Below are positions 26,136 to 34,522 of a stretch of 64,000 bases of DNA, piece by piece; the first letter of the stretch is position 1; every line of letters starts with the position of its first letter. The stretch lies in NCBI GenBank assembly GCA_021808195.1, contig JAKBCE010000020.1:1-64000 (forward strand), read 5' to 3'. Both the position numbers and the translations under genes were made by a program. The notes beneath the pieces are model-generated. The model saw nothing but the letters and a program-made list of their open reading frames with translations. It had not been told where the DNA came from and did no database searches. Origin of the DNA: Pseudomonadota bacterium. Lineage in GTDB: Bacteria; Pseudomonadota; Gammaproteobacteria; Steroidobacterales; Steroidobacteraceae.

Positions 26136-27084
26136 TCCGTTTCGCGCCGACGGCTCGCTGCGCCACCTCATTACCCTCGAGGGTCTGCCACGCGCGCTCA
26201 TCGAGCGGCTGCTTGAGCAGGCGCAAAGTCTCGTCCGGCCGCTCGGCGAGCGGCCGCCGGTCAGCCGCATGCTCGCCGGCTGTACGGTCGCCAATCTGTT
26301 CACCGAACCCTCGACACGCACGCGCGTCTCGTTCGAGCTGGCGGCCAAGCGCCTCGGCGCAGACGTTGTCAACCTGGAAGTGCAGCTCTCCTCGCGCGTC
26401 AAGGGCGAGAGCATGCTCGATACGGTGTACACGCTCCAATCGCTCCATGTCGATGCGTTGGTCATCCGGGACGCCGAGACCGGCGTACCCGGGACAGTTG
26501 CGCGGCACGTTGCCCCACATGTGAGCATCCTCTCGGCCGGTGAGTCGCATGTCGCACATCCGACGCAAGGACTGCTCGATGCGCTCACCGTCTATCAGCA
26601 CAAACGTCGATTCGAGGCGCTGAGCATCGCGATCGTCGGCGATATCCGCCACTCGCGAGTCGCCCGTTCGGCATGGCACGTATTTCGTACGCTCGGGGTC
26701 GCGGACCTGCGCATCGTCGCGCCACCGGTGCTGATGCCAGAACCGACGGAGTTCAGCGGCTGCTCGCGCCACACGACGCTCGAGGCGGGCGTGCGTGATG
26801 CGGATGTCGTAATGATGCTGCGTATCCAGAAGGAACGGATGGCAGAGGCCGAGCTGCCCGATGCCGACCGCTATTACGCCAGTTACGGGCTCACGCCCGA
26901 GCGGCTCGCGCTGGCGCGGCCCGACGCCATCGTCATGCATCCGCAACCGATGAATCGCGGCATTGAGATCGCCTCGGAAGTCGCCGACGGCCCCCGCTCG
27001 GTCATTCGTGACCAGGTGCGCAATGGTGTTGCGGTCCGCATGGCCGTGCTGCGGGAAGTGCTGGCGTGGAGAAGCGCCGCATGA
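26128..27084 (+). CDS. pyrB: Aspartate carbamoyltransferase catalytic chain
   Basis: PyrB forms carbamoyl-aspartate from carbamoyl phosphate and aspartate in pyrimidine synthesis. The 318-residue protein has the carbamoyl-phosphate motif NLFTEPSTRTRVSFELAAKRLG, the 80s-loop-type SRVKGESMLDT, HVAHPTQGLLDALTVY, a Rossmann-like SIAIVGDIRHSRVARSA, and HPQPMNRGIEIASEV. The ATG at 26128 has a good GGAGG site. It belongs to the PyrB type that acts with PyrC' in Pseudomonas, yet no pyrC follows; the next gene is PyrK-like and overlaps by four bases. Confidence 0.96.
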   Translation: MTDPFRADGSLRHLITLEGLPRALIERLLEQAQSLVRPLGERPPVSRMLAGCTVANLFTEPSTRTRVSFELAAKRLGADVVNLEVQLSSRVKGESMLDTVYTLQSLHVDALVIRDAETGVPGTVARHVAPHVSILSAGESHVAHPTQGLLDALTVYQHKRRFEALSIAIVGDIRHSRVARSAWHVFRTLGVADLRIVAPPVLMPEPTEFSGCSRHTTLEAGVRDADVVMMLRIQKERMAEAELPDADRYYASYGLTPERLALARPDAIVMHPQPMNRGIEIASEVADGPRSVIRDQVRNGVAVRMAVLREVLAWRSAA

Positions 27085-27956
27085 GCCGGGAAAACCGCGG
27101 CACATTGCACCTGGAGGAGGCCCGGGTGGTCCGGCAGATCGGGTACGCGGCCGATCAGTTCGTGCTGCGGCTTGCCGCGCCGGCCTGCGCGGCGCGCGCC
27201 GAACCCGGCAGCTTCGTGCACCTCACCTGCGATCCGGCCATTCCGATGCGCCGACCGCTGTCGATCATGCGCGCCGATCCGCAGGCCGGCTGGATCGAGC
27301 TGCTGTACAAAATCGTCGGGCCCGGACTGCGCGCACTGGCCGCGCGCAAGAACGGCGACACGGTGAGCGTCATTGGTCCAATCGGCCAACCCTTCACGCC
27401 GCATCCGGCGCGGCCGCGCCCCGTGCTGATCGGCGGCGGGGTCGGCATCCCGCCCATGATCTTCCTGGCCGAGCGGCTGCGTGCCGACCCGCAGCACCTC
27501 TACCAACCGCTGGTGCTGATGGGCTCGGAAATCCCCTTCCCCTTCCAGCCCCGGCCTTCGACTCTGGTGCTTGCTGGCATGCCCGCCGGAACCATCGCCT
27601 GCATGCCGCTGCTCGAGGAGTGGGAGGTCCCGAGCCGGCTCGCCAGCCGCGCCGGGTTTCCGGGCTGCTTCGACGGCTACGTCACCGAACTGGCCGGCGA
27701 GTGGCTCGGATCGCTCAGCGCCGCGGCGCTCGCGCAGGTGGAGCTGTTCGCGTGCGGGCCCACGCCGATGCTGGCGGCCACCGCGCAGCTCGCCCGCCGC
27801 TACGGGGTGCCCTGCCAGGTGTCGCTCGAGGAGTTCATGGCATGCGGAGTCGGCGGCTGCGCCGGCTGCGCGGTGCGCGTGCGCAGCGCCGAGGGTGATG
27901 CCATGAAGCGGGTATGCGTGGACGGGCCGGTGTTCGACGCCCTGCAGGTCTTTTGA
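27081..27956 (+). CDS. PyrK-like FAD/2Fe-2S electron-transfer subunit
   Basis: PyrK passes electrons from class 1B dihydroorotate dehydrogenase to NAD. The 291-residue protein shows the ferredoxin-reductase layout: beta-barrel FAD motif MRRPLSIMRAD (about residue 57), NAD-binding LIGGGVGIPPMIFLAE (about 118), and the PyrK C-terminal 2Fe-2S ligands in MACGVGGCAGCAV with the final Cys in RVCVDGPVF. The ATG at 27081 overlaps the pyrB stop (ATGA); a GTG at 27066 is the alternative. Its partner PyrDB is not in the window, and Gammaproteobacteria usually use quinone-linked PyrD, so the partner is uncertain. Confidence 0.85.
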   Translation: MSRENRGTLHLEEARVVRQIGYAADQFVLRLAAPACAARAEPGSFVHLTCDPAIPMRRPLSIMRADPQAGWIELLYKIVGPGLRALAARKNGDTVSVIGPIGQPFTPHPARPRPVLIGGGVGIPPMIFLAERLRADPQHLYQPLVLMGSEIPFPFQPRPSTLVLAGMPAGTIACMPLLEEWEVPSRLASRAGFPGCFDGYVTELAGEWLGSLSAAALAQVELFACGPTPMLAATAQLARRYGVPCQVSLEEFMACGVGGCAGCAVRVRSAEGDAMKRVCVDGPVFDALQVF

Positions 27957-28010
27957 CCGGCGGCTCGAGTCACTCGGTCCGATGGCAGCTTGTGCGCCAG
28001 CGCAGGGCGC

Positions 28011-29132
28011 TCAGCCAAAGTTGATCCGTGCCTCGAGATTCGCGCGCGAATCGGCGTTCGCAAGCGCATCGGCCAATTCAATCCGGCCCTGCTTGTACAG
28101 CTCGAGCAGCGCCATGTCGAAACTGCGGATACCCTGCTCGCCGCTTGCTGCGATCGCCTCCTTGACGCCGACCACGTCGCCCTTGTTGATCAGGTCGGAA
28201 ATGTGCGGGGTATTGAGCATCACTTCGACTGCCGCGACCCGCCGGCCGTCCTTGCCCATCACCAGGCGCTGCGCCAGGATGCCGCGCAGGTACTGCGACA
28301 GATCGAGGAAGATCTGTGCATGCTGCCCGGCTGGAAACATGTTGATGATCCGGTCGAGAGTCTGCGCGCAGTTGTTCGCATGCAGCGTCGCGAGCACCAG
28401 GTGCCCGGTGCCGGCGAGGTGAATCGCCGCTTCCATGCTCTCGCGGTCGCGAATCTCCCCGACCAGGATCACATCCGGCGCGGCGCGCAACGCGCCGCGC
28501 AGCGCGTTGGCGAACGAGCGCGTATCGCTGCCGACCTCGCGCTGATTGACGATCGAGCGCTTGTTCGCGTGCAGAAATTCGACCGGATCCTCGATGGTAA
28601 GGATGTGATCGGAGGCGGTTTCGTTGCGCAGATTGATCATCGCTGCGAGCGTGGTCGACTTGCCCGAACCGGCGGCTCCGACCACCAGCACCAGACCGCG
28701 TTTGTGCAGGGCGAGCTCGCCGACCGCTTCGGGCAGGGCGAGCGACTCCAGACGGGGCATCTCCGCGGTAATGTAGCGCAGCACTACGGCCGGACTGCCG
28801 CGCTGCATGAATACGTTGACGCGGAATCGCCCAAGCCCCACCTCGGAAATCGCAAAATCGAGCTCGAGGTCGCGGGCGAACTGTTCGCGCTGCTCGCCGC
28901 TCATCAGCGCGAGCGCCGCCTGGCGCACCATCGCCGGAGTCAGTACCTGCTTGTTGATCGGATAGATCTGTCCCTCAATCTTGATCTTGATCGGCGCGTT
29001 GCTGGTGAAGAACAGATCCGACGCCTTGCGCTCGACCATCAGCTTGAAAAGCGGCGTGGTATTGATGTGCAGCGCCGCATCCTCGCCCTTCGGCTCGGCC
29101 GGCGTCGCGCCCGCGGCAGCCGTCTCACTCAT
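28011..29132 (-). CDS. PilT/PilU-family pilus ATPase, third paralogue
   Basis: This hexameric secretion ATPase is of the retraction type. The 373-residue protein has the N-terminal domain FKLMVERKASDLFFTSNAP, Walker A VGAAGSGKSTT (about residue 157), Asp box LTIEDPVEFLH, Walker B DVILVGEIRDRESM, and the His box TGHLVLATLHANN. It resembles the PilU branch seen in Betaproteobacteria (SDLFF...IKIEG). Its start overlaps the stop of the pilU gene (ATGA), so it is the third gene of the pilT-pilU-this operon. Residue style suggests an active ATPase; its specific role is unknown. Confidence 0.9.
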   Translation of the reverse strand: MSETAAAGATPAEPKGEDAALHINTTPLFKLMVERKASDLFFTSNAPIKIKIEGQIYPINKQVLTPAMVRQAALALMSGEQREQFARDLELDFAISEVGLGRFRVNVFMQRGSPAVVLRYITAEMPRLESLALPEAVGELALHKRGLVLVVGAAGSGKSTTLAAMINLRNETASDHILTIEDPVEFLHANKRSIVNQREVGSDTRSFANALRGALRAAPDVILVGEIRDRESMEAAIHLAGTGHLVLATLHANNCAQTLDRIINMFPAGQHAQIFLDLSQYLRGILAQRLVMGKDGRRVAAVEVMLNTPHISDLINKGDVVGVKEAIAASGEQGIRSFDMALLELYKQGRIELADALANADSRANLEARINFG

Positions 29133-30286
29133 GACTTGTGGTCCTCCTCTTCATCCATGATCGCCAGGCTGCCGTCATCGAGCGACGGGCTTTCGCGATG
29201 GCTCTCGAGCTTCACGCGCAGTCGCAACTCGTTCTTGGAGTCGGCATTGCGCAGCGCGTCCTCGTAGGAGATGAATCCAGCCTCGTACAGCTCGAATAAA
29301 GACTGATCGAAAGTCTTCATGCCGAGGCGGTTCGAGCGTGCCATCACGTCGCGTATCTTGACCACCTCGCCCTTGAAGATCAGATCCTGAATGAGCGGCG
29401 AGTTGAGCATGATCTCCATCGCCGCAATGCGGCCGGCACCACCCTCGCGCGGGACCAGCCGCTGCGAGATGAAGGCGCGGATGTTCAACGAAAGATCCAT
29501 CAGCAACTGCTCGCGCCGCTCGTCGGGAAAGAAGTTGATGATTCGGTCGAGCGCCTGGTTGGCGTTATTGGCATGCAGCGTAGAGAACACCAGATGTCCA
29601 GTCTCGGCGAACTGGACGGCGTACTCCATCGTCTCGCGGTCGCGGATCTCGCCGATGTAGATGACATCGGGGGCCTGGCGCAACACGTTCTTCAGCGCCA
29701 CCTGCCAGGATTCGGTGTCAACCCCGACGTCGCGGTGCGTGACGACGCAGCCCTTGTGCTGGTGGATGAACTCCACCGGATCCTCCACCGTGACGATGTG
29801 GCCTCGCGTCTTCTCATTGCGATAGCCGATCATGGCGGCAAGAGTGGTCGATTTGCCCGAGCCGGTACCACCGACTACCACCACCAGTCCGCGCTTGGAT
29901 AGCGCGAGCTCTTTCAGGATCGGCGGCAGATCGAGATCCTCGAAACTCGGGATACGCGCATTGATCATTCGGATGACGCAGCCGACGGTGCTCTGCTGCA
30001 CGAAGGCACTGACGCGGAAGCGGCCGATGCCGGGCGGAGCGATCGCGAAATTGCACTCTTTGGTGGCATCGAACTCGCGGGTCTGCCGGTCGTTCATCAG
30101 TGAGCGCACCAGCGTCGCGGATTGCTCGGGCGCGAGCGCCCGCTCGCTCTGCGGGCGCACCTCCCCGTCGATCTTCAGCGCCGGCGGGAATCCGGCGGTG
30201 AGGAACAGATCAGAAGCCTTCCGCTCGACCATTCGCCGCAGCAGATCATGAATCAGCTTGATGGCTTGATCGCGGTCCATAGGCAT
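29129..30286 (-). CDS. pilU: PilU, accessory pilus retraction ATPase
   Basis: PilU supports PilT in forceful pilus retraction. The 385-residue protein matches P. aeruginosa PilU in length (382). Visible are IHDLLRRMVERKASDLFLTAG, ECNFAI..GIGRFRVSAF, Walker A VGGTGSGKSTT, TVEDPVEFIHQHKGC, Walker B DVIYIGEIRDRETM, HANNANQALDRIINFFP and the acidic C-terminal tail. It lies 46 bp after pilT and overlaps the next ATPase gene by four bases. Confidence 0.92.
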   Translation of the reverse strand: MPMDRDQAIKLIHDLLRRMVERKASDLFLTAGFPPALKIDGEVRPQSERALAPEQSATLVRSLMNDRQTREFDATKECNFAIAPPGIGRFRVSAFVQQSTVGCVIRMINARIPSFEDLDLPPILKELALSKRGLVVVVGGTGSGKSTTLAAMIGYRNEKTRGHIVTVEDPVEFIHQHKGCVVTHRDVGVDTESWQVALKNVLRQAPDVIYIGEIRDRETMEYAVQFAETGHLVFSTLHANNANQALDRIINFFPDERREQLLMDLSLNIRAFISQRLVPREGGAGRIAAMEIMLNSPLIQDLIFKGEVVKIRDVMARSNRLGMKTFDQSLFELYEAGFISYEDALRNADSKNELRLRVKLESHRESPSLDDGSLAIMDEEEDHKS

Positions 30287-30332
30287 GACGCACCCCCCCT
30301 TCTGCTTCAGGCGTGACGCACGGCGGCCGGCA

Positions 30333-31370
30333 TCAGAGGCTGTCCTTGTTCTGGGCCTTGAAGCGGGCTTCTTCCTTGCTCACCTGGCCCTTGGCCAGCA
30401 ACTCGGCGAGGCATTGATCGAGCGTCTGCATGCCGCTCGCCTGGCCGGTCTGGATCGCGGAGTACATCTGGGCGATCTTGCCCTCACGGATCAAATTGCG
30501 GATCGCCGGGGTACCGATCATGATCTCGTGCGCCGCGACGCGCCCGCCACCGATGCGCTTCAGCAACGACTGAGAGATGACCGCGCGCAGCGATTCGGAC
30601 AGCATCGAGCGCACCATTTCTTTCTCGGTGGCCGGAAAAACGTCCACGACCCGATCGATGGTCTTGGCCGCCGAGCTGGTGTGCAGCGTGCCGAACACGA
30701 GGTGTCCGGTTTCGGCTGCGGTCAATGCCAGCCGGATGGTCTCCAGGTCGCGCAATTCCCCCACCAGCACCACGTCCGGGTCTTCACGCAAGGCCGAGCG
30801 CAGCGCCTCACTGAAGCCGAGCGTGTCGCGGTGCACTTCGCGCTGATTGACCAGACAGCGCTTGGACTCGTGCACGAACTCGATCGGGTCCTCAATCGTG
30901 ATGATGTGGTCGGGCCGGTTGTCGTTGCAGTGATTGACCATCGCCGCGAGAGTGGTCGATTTTCCCGAGCCGGTCGGTCCGGTCACCAGCACCAGCCCGC
31001 GCGGCAGCATGCACAGGTCGCGGAAGATTTTCGGCGCGTTCAGGTCATCCAAAGACTGAATGTTCGAGGGAATGGTGCGAAACACCGCCCCGGCGCCGCG
31101 GTTCTGATTGAAGGCGTTGACGCGAAAGCGCGCCAGCTTCGGAATCTCGAAGGAAAAATCGGTCTCGAAGAACTCCTCAAAGGCCTTGCGCTGCTTGTCG
31201 TTCATGATGTCATACACCATGCTGTGCACTTCCTTGTGCGCAAGCGGTGGCATATTGATGCGCTTCATGTCACCGTCGACGCGGATCATGGGCGACACGC
31301 CTGCGGACAGGTGCAGGTCCGAGGCGTTGTTCTTGACGGCGAAGGCCAGCAGTTGCGCGATATCGACCAT
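30333..31370 (-). CDS. pilT: PilT, type IV pilus retraction ATPase
   Basis: PilT depolymerises the pilus by extracting pilins. The 345-residue length equals that of the family. It shows the start MVDIAQLLAFAVKNNASDLHLSAG, Walker A GPTGSGKSTT (about residue 130), IEDPIEFVHESKRCLVNQREV, Walker B DVVLVGELRDLETIRLAL and the C-terminal AIRNLIREGKIAQMYSAIQTG (the AIRNLIRE motif needed for retraction). The ATG at 31370 matches this start; the frame extends 40 codons upstream without conservation. It is divergent from yggS, the classical gammaproteobacterial arrangement. Confidence 0.97.
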   Translation of the reverse strand: MVDIAQLLAFAVKNNASDLHLSAGVSPMIRVDGDMKRINMPPLAHKEVHSMVYDIMNDKQRKAFEEFFETDFSFEIPKLARFRVNAFNQNRGAGAVFRTIPSNIQSLDDLNAPKIFRDLCMLPRGLVLVTGPTGSGKSTTLAAMVNHCNDNRPDHIITIEDPIEFVHESKRCLVNQREVHRDTLGFSEALRSALREDPDVVLVGELRDLETIRLALTAAETGHLVFGTLHTSSAAKTIDRVVDVFPATEKEMVRSMLSESLRAVISQSLLKRIGGGRVAAHEIMIGTPAIRNLIREGKIAQMYSAIQTGQASGMQTLDQCLAELLAKGQVSKEEARFKAQNKDSL

Positions 31371-31451
31371 CGGGTCTCCGGTTGGAGTCGGGTCGACGCG
31401 TCCCGCGCTTGCCCGGTCGGTGCAGTATAACGGAGGGGTTCGCTCATCCAT

Positions 31452-32156
31452 ATGATAAGGGCTTCGCAGAATTTGCCGGAGCGTGTGCACTCGGTGCGTG
31501 CGCAGATCGCCTCTGCCGCATCACGCGCCGGACGGAATGTGGCCGCCATCACACTTCTGGCCGTGTCCAAGGCCCAGCCTGCCTCGGCAATCCGCGCAGC
31601 GGCCGCCGAAGGGCTCTGCGACTTCGGCGAAAGCTACCTCAGCGAAGCGCTGGAGAAGCTCGATGCGCTCGAGGCGCTGCCGCTGACCTGGCATTTCATC
31701 GGCCGCGTACAGGCCAACAAGACCCGCCCCATCGCCGAGCGCTTCCAGTGGGTCCACGGCGTCGACCGACTGCACATCGCGCAGCGACTTTCGGCGCAAC
31801 GACCGGTGCATGCCCCGCCGCTGAATGTTTGTATCCAGGTCAACCTCGCTGGCGAGCCCGGCAAGGCCGGCGTGCCGCCGGCGGAGCTGGCGGGGCTCGC
31901 CGCGGCCATCGGACCACTGCCGCGGCTGCGCCTGCGCGGCCTGATGTGCATTCCGCCGGTTGAGACCGATCCGCCACGCCAGCGCGGCTGGTTCGCCGGT
32001 CTGCGCGAGCTGCAAGAGGCGTTGAACGCACAGGGCGCCGGACTCGATACGCTCTCGATGGGCATGAGCGGGGATTTCGAGAGTGCCATTCTCGAGGGCT
32101 CGACCGTGGTGCGCATCGGCACGGCGCTGTTCGGCCCGCGCACCCCGCAGCCATAA
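31452..32156 (+). CDS. yggS: PLP homeostasis protein YggS (PLPBP)
   Basis: PLPBP carries pyridoxal phosphate and influences amino-acid and B6 balance; it has no known catalysis. The 234-residue alanine-racemase-N fold shows the PLP lysine in LLAVSKAQPASAIRAA (near residue 40), FGESYLSEALEKL (usually FGENYVQE), WHFIGRVQANKTR, and the phosphate-binding MGMSGDFESAI...STVVRIGTALFG. It starts a plus-strand run yggS-proC-yggT-yggU. Confidence 0.95.
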   Translation: MIRASQNLPERVHSVRAQIASAASRAGRNVAAITLLAVSKAQPASAIRAAAAEGLCDFGESYLSEALEKLDALEALPLTWHFIGRVQANKTRPIAERFQWVHGVDRLHIAQRLSAQRPVHAPPLNVCIQVNLAGEPGKAGVPPAELAGLAAAIGPLPRLRLRGLMCIPPVETDPPRQRGWFAGLRELQEALNAQGAGLDTLSMGMSGDFESAILEGSTVVRIGTALFGPRTPQP

Positions 32157-32199
32157 ACACGGCACCGGCAGCCGCGCCAGCCATTACAATCGCGCTCTT

Positions 32200-33024
32200 A
32201 TGAATCACCTCGAACTGGCGGTACTCGGTGGCGGCAACATGGGCCGCGCCTTGATCGGTGGCCTGCTGCGCCAAGGCATGCGACCCGAGCGAGTGTCGGT
32301 CGGCGAACGCGATCCGGCCGCTCGCGAAGCGCTGCAGCGCGAATTCGGCCTGACGGCGCTGCCCGACAACGAGGCCGCCGTCGCGCGCGCCAGCGTGGTC
32401 GTGGTCGCCGTGAAGCCGCAGCACGTCGGCGCGGTGCTCGCCCCGCTCGCCGGCACGTTCGCCGGCACCTGTCCGCTCGTGTTGTCGGTGGCTGCAGGCG
32501 TGCGTATCGCGGCTCTGCAGAGCTGGTGCGGAGCGCGGGTCACCGTCATGCGCGCAATGCCCAATCGACCAGCCCTCGTGGGCGCGGGTGTCACTGGGCT
32601 GTATGCGCCGACGCAGTGCCAAGCGGAGCAGGTGGATCTGGCCGAGCAGATCCTGCGTGCGGTCGGGGAAGTCGTGCGGTTGGATACGGAGGAGGCGCTC
32701 GATGTGGTCACTGCGCTCTCCGGCAGCGGTCCGGCATATTTCTTCCTGCTGGCGGAATTGATGGCTCGGGCAGGCGTCGAGCTCGGCCTTTGCGCGCAGA
32801 CTGCGCGCACGCTGAGCGCAGCGACCCTGCACGGCGCAGGCCTGCTTGCGCAGGGCGGCAGCGATCTGGCGCAGCTGCGCGCCGAGGTCACCTCCAAAGG
32901 CGGCACGACCGAAGCGGCATTGCGTGTATTCGAGGCAGCCGATCTCGGCCAGATCGTCGCGCGCGCCGTACAGGCGGCTACCGCGCGCAGTCGCGAGCTG
33001 GCCGCTCAATTCCAGCCCGACTGA
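32200..33024 (+). CDS. proC: Pyrroline-5-carboxylate reductase
   Basis: ProC performs the last step of proline synthesis, reducing pyrroline-5-carboxylate with NAD(P)H. The 274-residue protein has the Rossmann start ELAVLGGGNMGRALIGGLL, VVVAVKPQHV, VMRAMPNRPALVGAGVTGLY and the C-terminal signature ALSGSGPAYFFLLAELMARAGVELGL...EVTSKGGTTEAAL. The ATG at 32200 fits the family; the frame upstream overlaps yggS and is non-coding. Confidence 0.96.
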   Translation: MNHLELAVLGGGNMGRALIGGLLRQGMRPERVSVGERDPAAREALQREFGLTALPDNEAAVARASVVVVAVKPQHVGAVLAPLAGTFAGTCPLVLSVAAGVRIAALQSWCGARVTVMRAMPNRPALVGAGVTGLYAPTQCQAEQVDLAEQILRAVGEVVRLDTEEALDVVTALSGSGPAYFFLLAELMARAGVELGLCAQTARTLSAATLHGAGLLAQGGSDLAQLRAEVTSKGGTTEAALRVFEAADLGQIVARAVQAATARSRELAAQFQPD

Positions 33025-33047
33025 ACCGGCCCACGGACACCCCCTTT

Positions 33048-33578
33048 ATGAGCGCCCTCATTTACATCATCGAGACGCTGCTGTCGCTGGCCCTGTTCGT
33101 TGTGCTGGCGCGGCTGCTGCTGCAGCTCTCGCGCGCGGATTTCCGCAATCCGATCTGCCAAGCCATCGTGCGGCTGACCAATCCGCTGATCCTACCGCTG
33201 CGGCGCGTGCTGCCGCCGATCGGCAAAATCGACAGCGCCTCGGTGGTGGCGGTCATCCTGGTGGCCGCCGTGCAGGTGGCCGTAATCTTCACGCTCGAGG
33301 GCATCGGTTGGGTCGGTCCGTGGCTGTGGCTGCATCAGGTCGCGCTGGAAATCGTCCGCACCCTGCTCTGGACCTATTTTTACGCGATTGTCCTCTATGC
33401 ACTGCTCAGCCTGGTGGCCCCCGGCGGCTACTCGCCGCTGCAATCCCTGCTCGCCTCGCTGTGCGAGCCGGCGCTGCGTCCGTTTCGGCGGGTGATTCCG
33501 GCGATTGCCGGCATTGATCTTTCGCCCTTGTGGGCCTGCATCCTCATTCAGGCGCTGCTGATCCTGCTGCACGTATAG
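33048..33578 (+). CDS. yggT: YggT family membrane protein
   Basis: The 176-residue inner-membrane protein has two YGGT repeats. The first is at about 1-75 (IYIIETLLSLALFVVLARLLLQ, FRNPICQAIVRLTNPLILPLRR) and the second at about 95-176 (FYAIVLYALLSLVAP, PLQSLLASLCEPALRPFRRVIPAIAGIDLSPL). Four to five hydrophobic helices are visible. Homologues are linked to cell division, osmotic stress or cytochrome insertion in various organisms; the role here is not shown. It lies 23 bp after proC. Confidence 0.92.
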   Translation: MSALIYIIETLLSLALFVVLARLLLQLSRADFRNPICQAIVRLTNPLILPLRRVLPPIGKIDSASVVAVILVAAVQVAVIFTLEGIGWVGPWLWLHQVALEIVRTLLWTYFYAIVLYALLSLVAPGGYSPLQSLLASLCEPALRPFRRVIPAIAGIDLSPLWACILIQALLILLHV

Positions 33579-33651
33579 GCCGTGAGTCGGTGCAGCGGCC
33601 CGGCCGACGGTCGCTGCAAAGCTGAACCGGGCCGCGCACGACACATCAACC

Positions 33652-33969
33652 ATGAGCGCCAAGGCCGCGAGTTGGTTGGAGATTCGCGGACAAGACTGCG
33701 TGCTGCACATCCGTATTCAGCCACGCGCAGCACGTGAATGCATCGACGGTGTGCGCGACGGCAAGCTCCTCGTGCGGGTTTCCGCGCCGCCCATCGAGGG
33801 TGCCGCTAACGAGCGACTGATACGCGTCCTATCACATGCACTTGGCGTGCCCAAATCGGACGTTTTTCTGCTTCGCGGCACAAAAAGTCGTCACAAGGAC
33901 GTTTTGGTACGGGGAGCAGCGGCAGCGGCGGCGCAACTCGCGACCCAAATCTGTTCGGCTGCTCCGTAA
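33652..33969 (+). CDS. yggU: DUF167 family protein YggU
   Basis: This small conserved protein is of unknown function, 105 residues. The domain signature is visible: LHIRIQPRAARECIDGV, LLVRVSAPPIEGAANERLIRVLS, GVPKSDVFLLRGTKSRHKDVLV. It closes the yggS-proC-yggT-yggU group that is found together in many Proteobacteria. The ATG at 33652 has no strong ribosome site. Confidence 0.92.
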   Translation: MSAKAASWLEIRGQDCVLHIRIQPRAARECIDGVRDGKLLVRVSAPPIEGAANERLIRVLSHALGVPKSDVFLLRGTKSRHKDVLVRGAAAAAAQLATQICSAAP

Positions 33970-34027
33970 GCGACGCAAAACCCTTTGAAAAAAGCAGTTT
34001 CAGCATGCGCGTAAGCAAAAAAAACAG

Positions 34028-34055
34028 TTGCGCAGGCGCGCCCATGTGCTATTTT
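34028..34055 (+). promoter_or_regulatory. Possible promoter of the HU-like gene
   Basis: TTGCGC (34028-34033), a 16-bp spacer and TATTTT (34050-34055) lie about 70 bp upstream of the HU-like ATG, in a locally A-rich stretch (33980-34025). A second pair, TTGCGT followed 17 bp later by CATATT near 34075-34105, is equally plausible. Both are weak matches. Confidence 0.35.
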
Positions 34056-34125
34056 CCGCGGCGATTCTTACTTTGCGTGGCTGCACAACAGCGCGCATAT
34101 TCATCTAGTTGAGGAGTGGCGCAAT

Positions 34126-34440
34126 ATGGCGAAAAAGGGTAGCGCTCCGACCAAGTCGGAAGTCCTGACTCAAATTTCCAAAGACACGGGGCTCTCGCGC
34201 AAGCAGGTTGGGGGCGTCTTCGATTCGCTCAACGGCGTGATCAAGAAGAGCCTGCGCAGCAATGGCCTGTTCACCATGCCGGGGCTGCTGAAGATGAAGG
34301 TCGTCAAGAAGCCGGCCACCAAGGCACGCGAAGGAATCAATCCGTTCACGGGCGAGAAGATGATGTTCAAGGCAAAGCCGGCCAGCAAGAAGGTCCGGGT
34401 CATGCCGCTGAAGAACCTCAAGGCGATGGTCAATTCGTGA
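34126..34440 (+). CDS. HU-family DNA-binding protein
   Basis: This is a nucleoid-associated protein of the HU/IHF fold, 104 residues. The N-terminal helix part (TKSEVLTQISKDTGLSRKQV, FDSLNGVIKKSLRSNG), the beta-arm start (FTMPGLLKMKVVKKPATKAR) and INPFTGEKMMFKAKPASKKVRV with PLKNLKAMV are visible. The arm tip lacks the classical GRNPQTG wording and reads EGINPFTGE, as in the divergent HU-like proteins of Xanthomonas and relatives. It has a good GAGGAG ribosome site and ends at a terminator. Confidence 0.92.
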   Translation: MAKKGSAPTKSEVLTQISKDTGLSRKQVGGVFDSLNGVIKKSLRSNGLFTMPGLLKMKVVKKPATKAREGINPFTGEKMMFKAKPASKKVRVMPLKNLKAMVNS

Positions 34441-34465
34441 TCGCGCGCTGAAGCGCTCGGTTCGG

Positions 34466-34488
34466 CGGGGTTCGCGGAGCGAACCCCG
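34466..34488 (+). terminator. Terminator of the HU-like gene
   Basis: A perfect 10-bp stem (CGGGGTTCGC / GCGAACCCCG) with a GGA loop lies 25 bp after the HU-like stop, followed by GTTCGTTT. It may also serve the convergent hydrolase gene that ends at 34523. Confidence 0.7.
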
Positions 34489-34522
34489 TTCGTTTCTCGA
34501 CATCGCCATCGAGACAGACCGG

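Noticed and set aside
33600..33625. Hairpin GCAGCG...CGCTGC between yggT and yggU as a terminator
   Set aside because: It has a long loop, no U-run, and lies inside a likely co-transcribed group.
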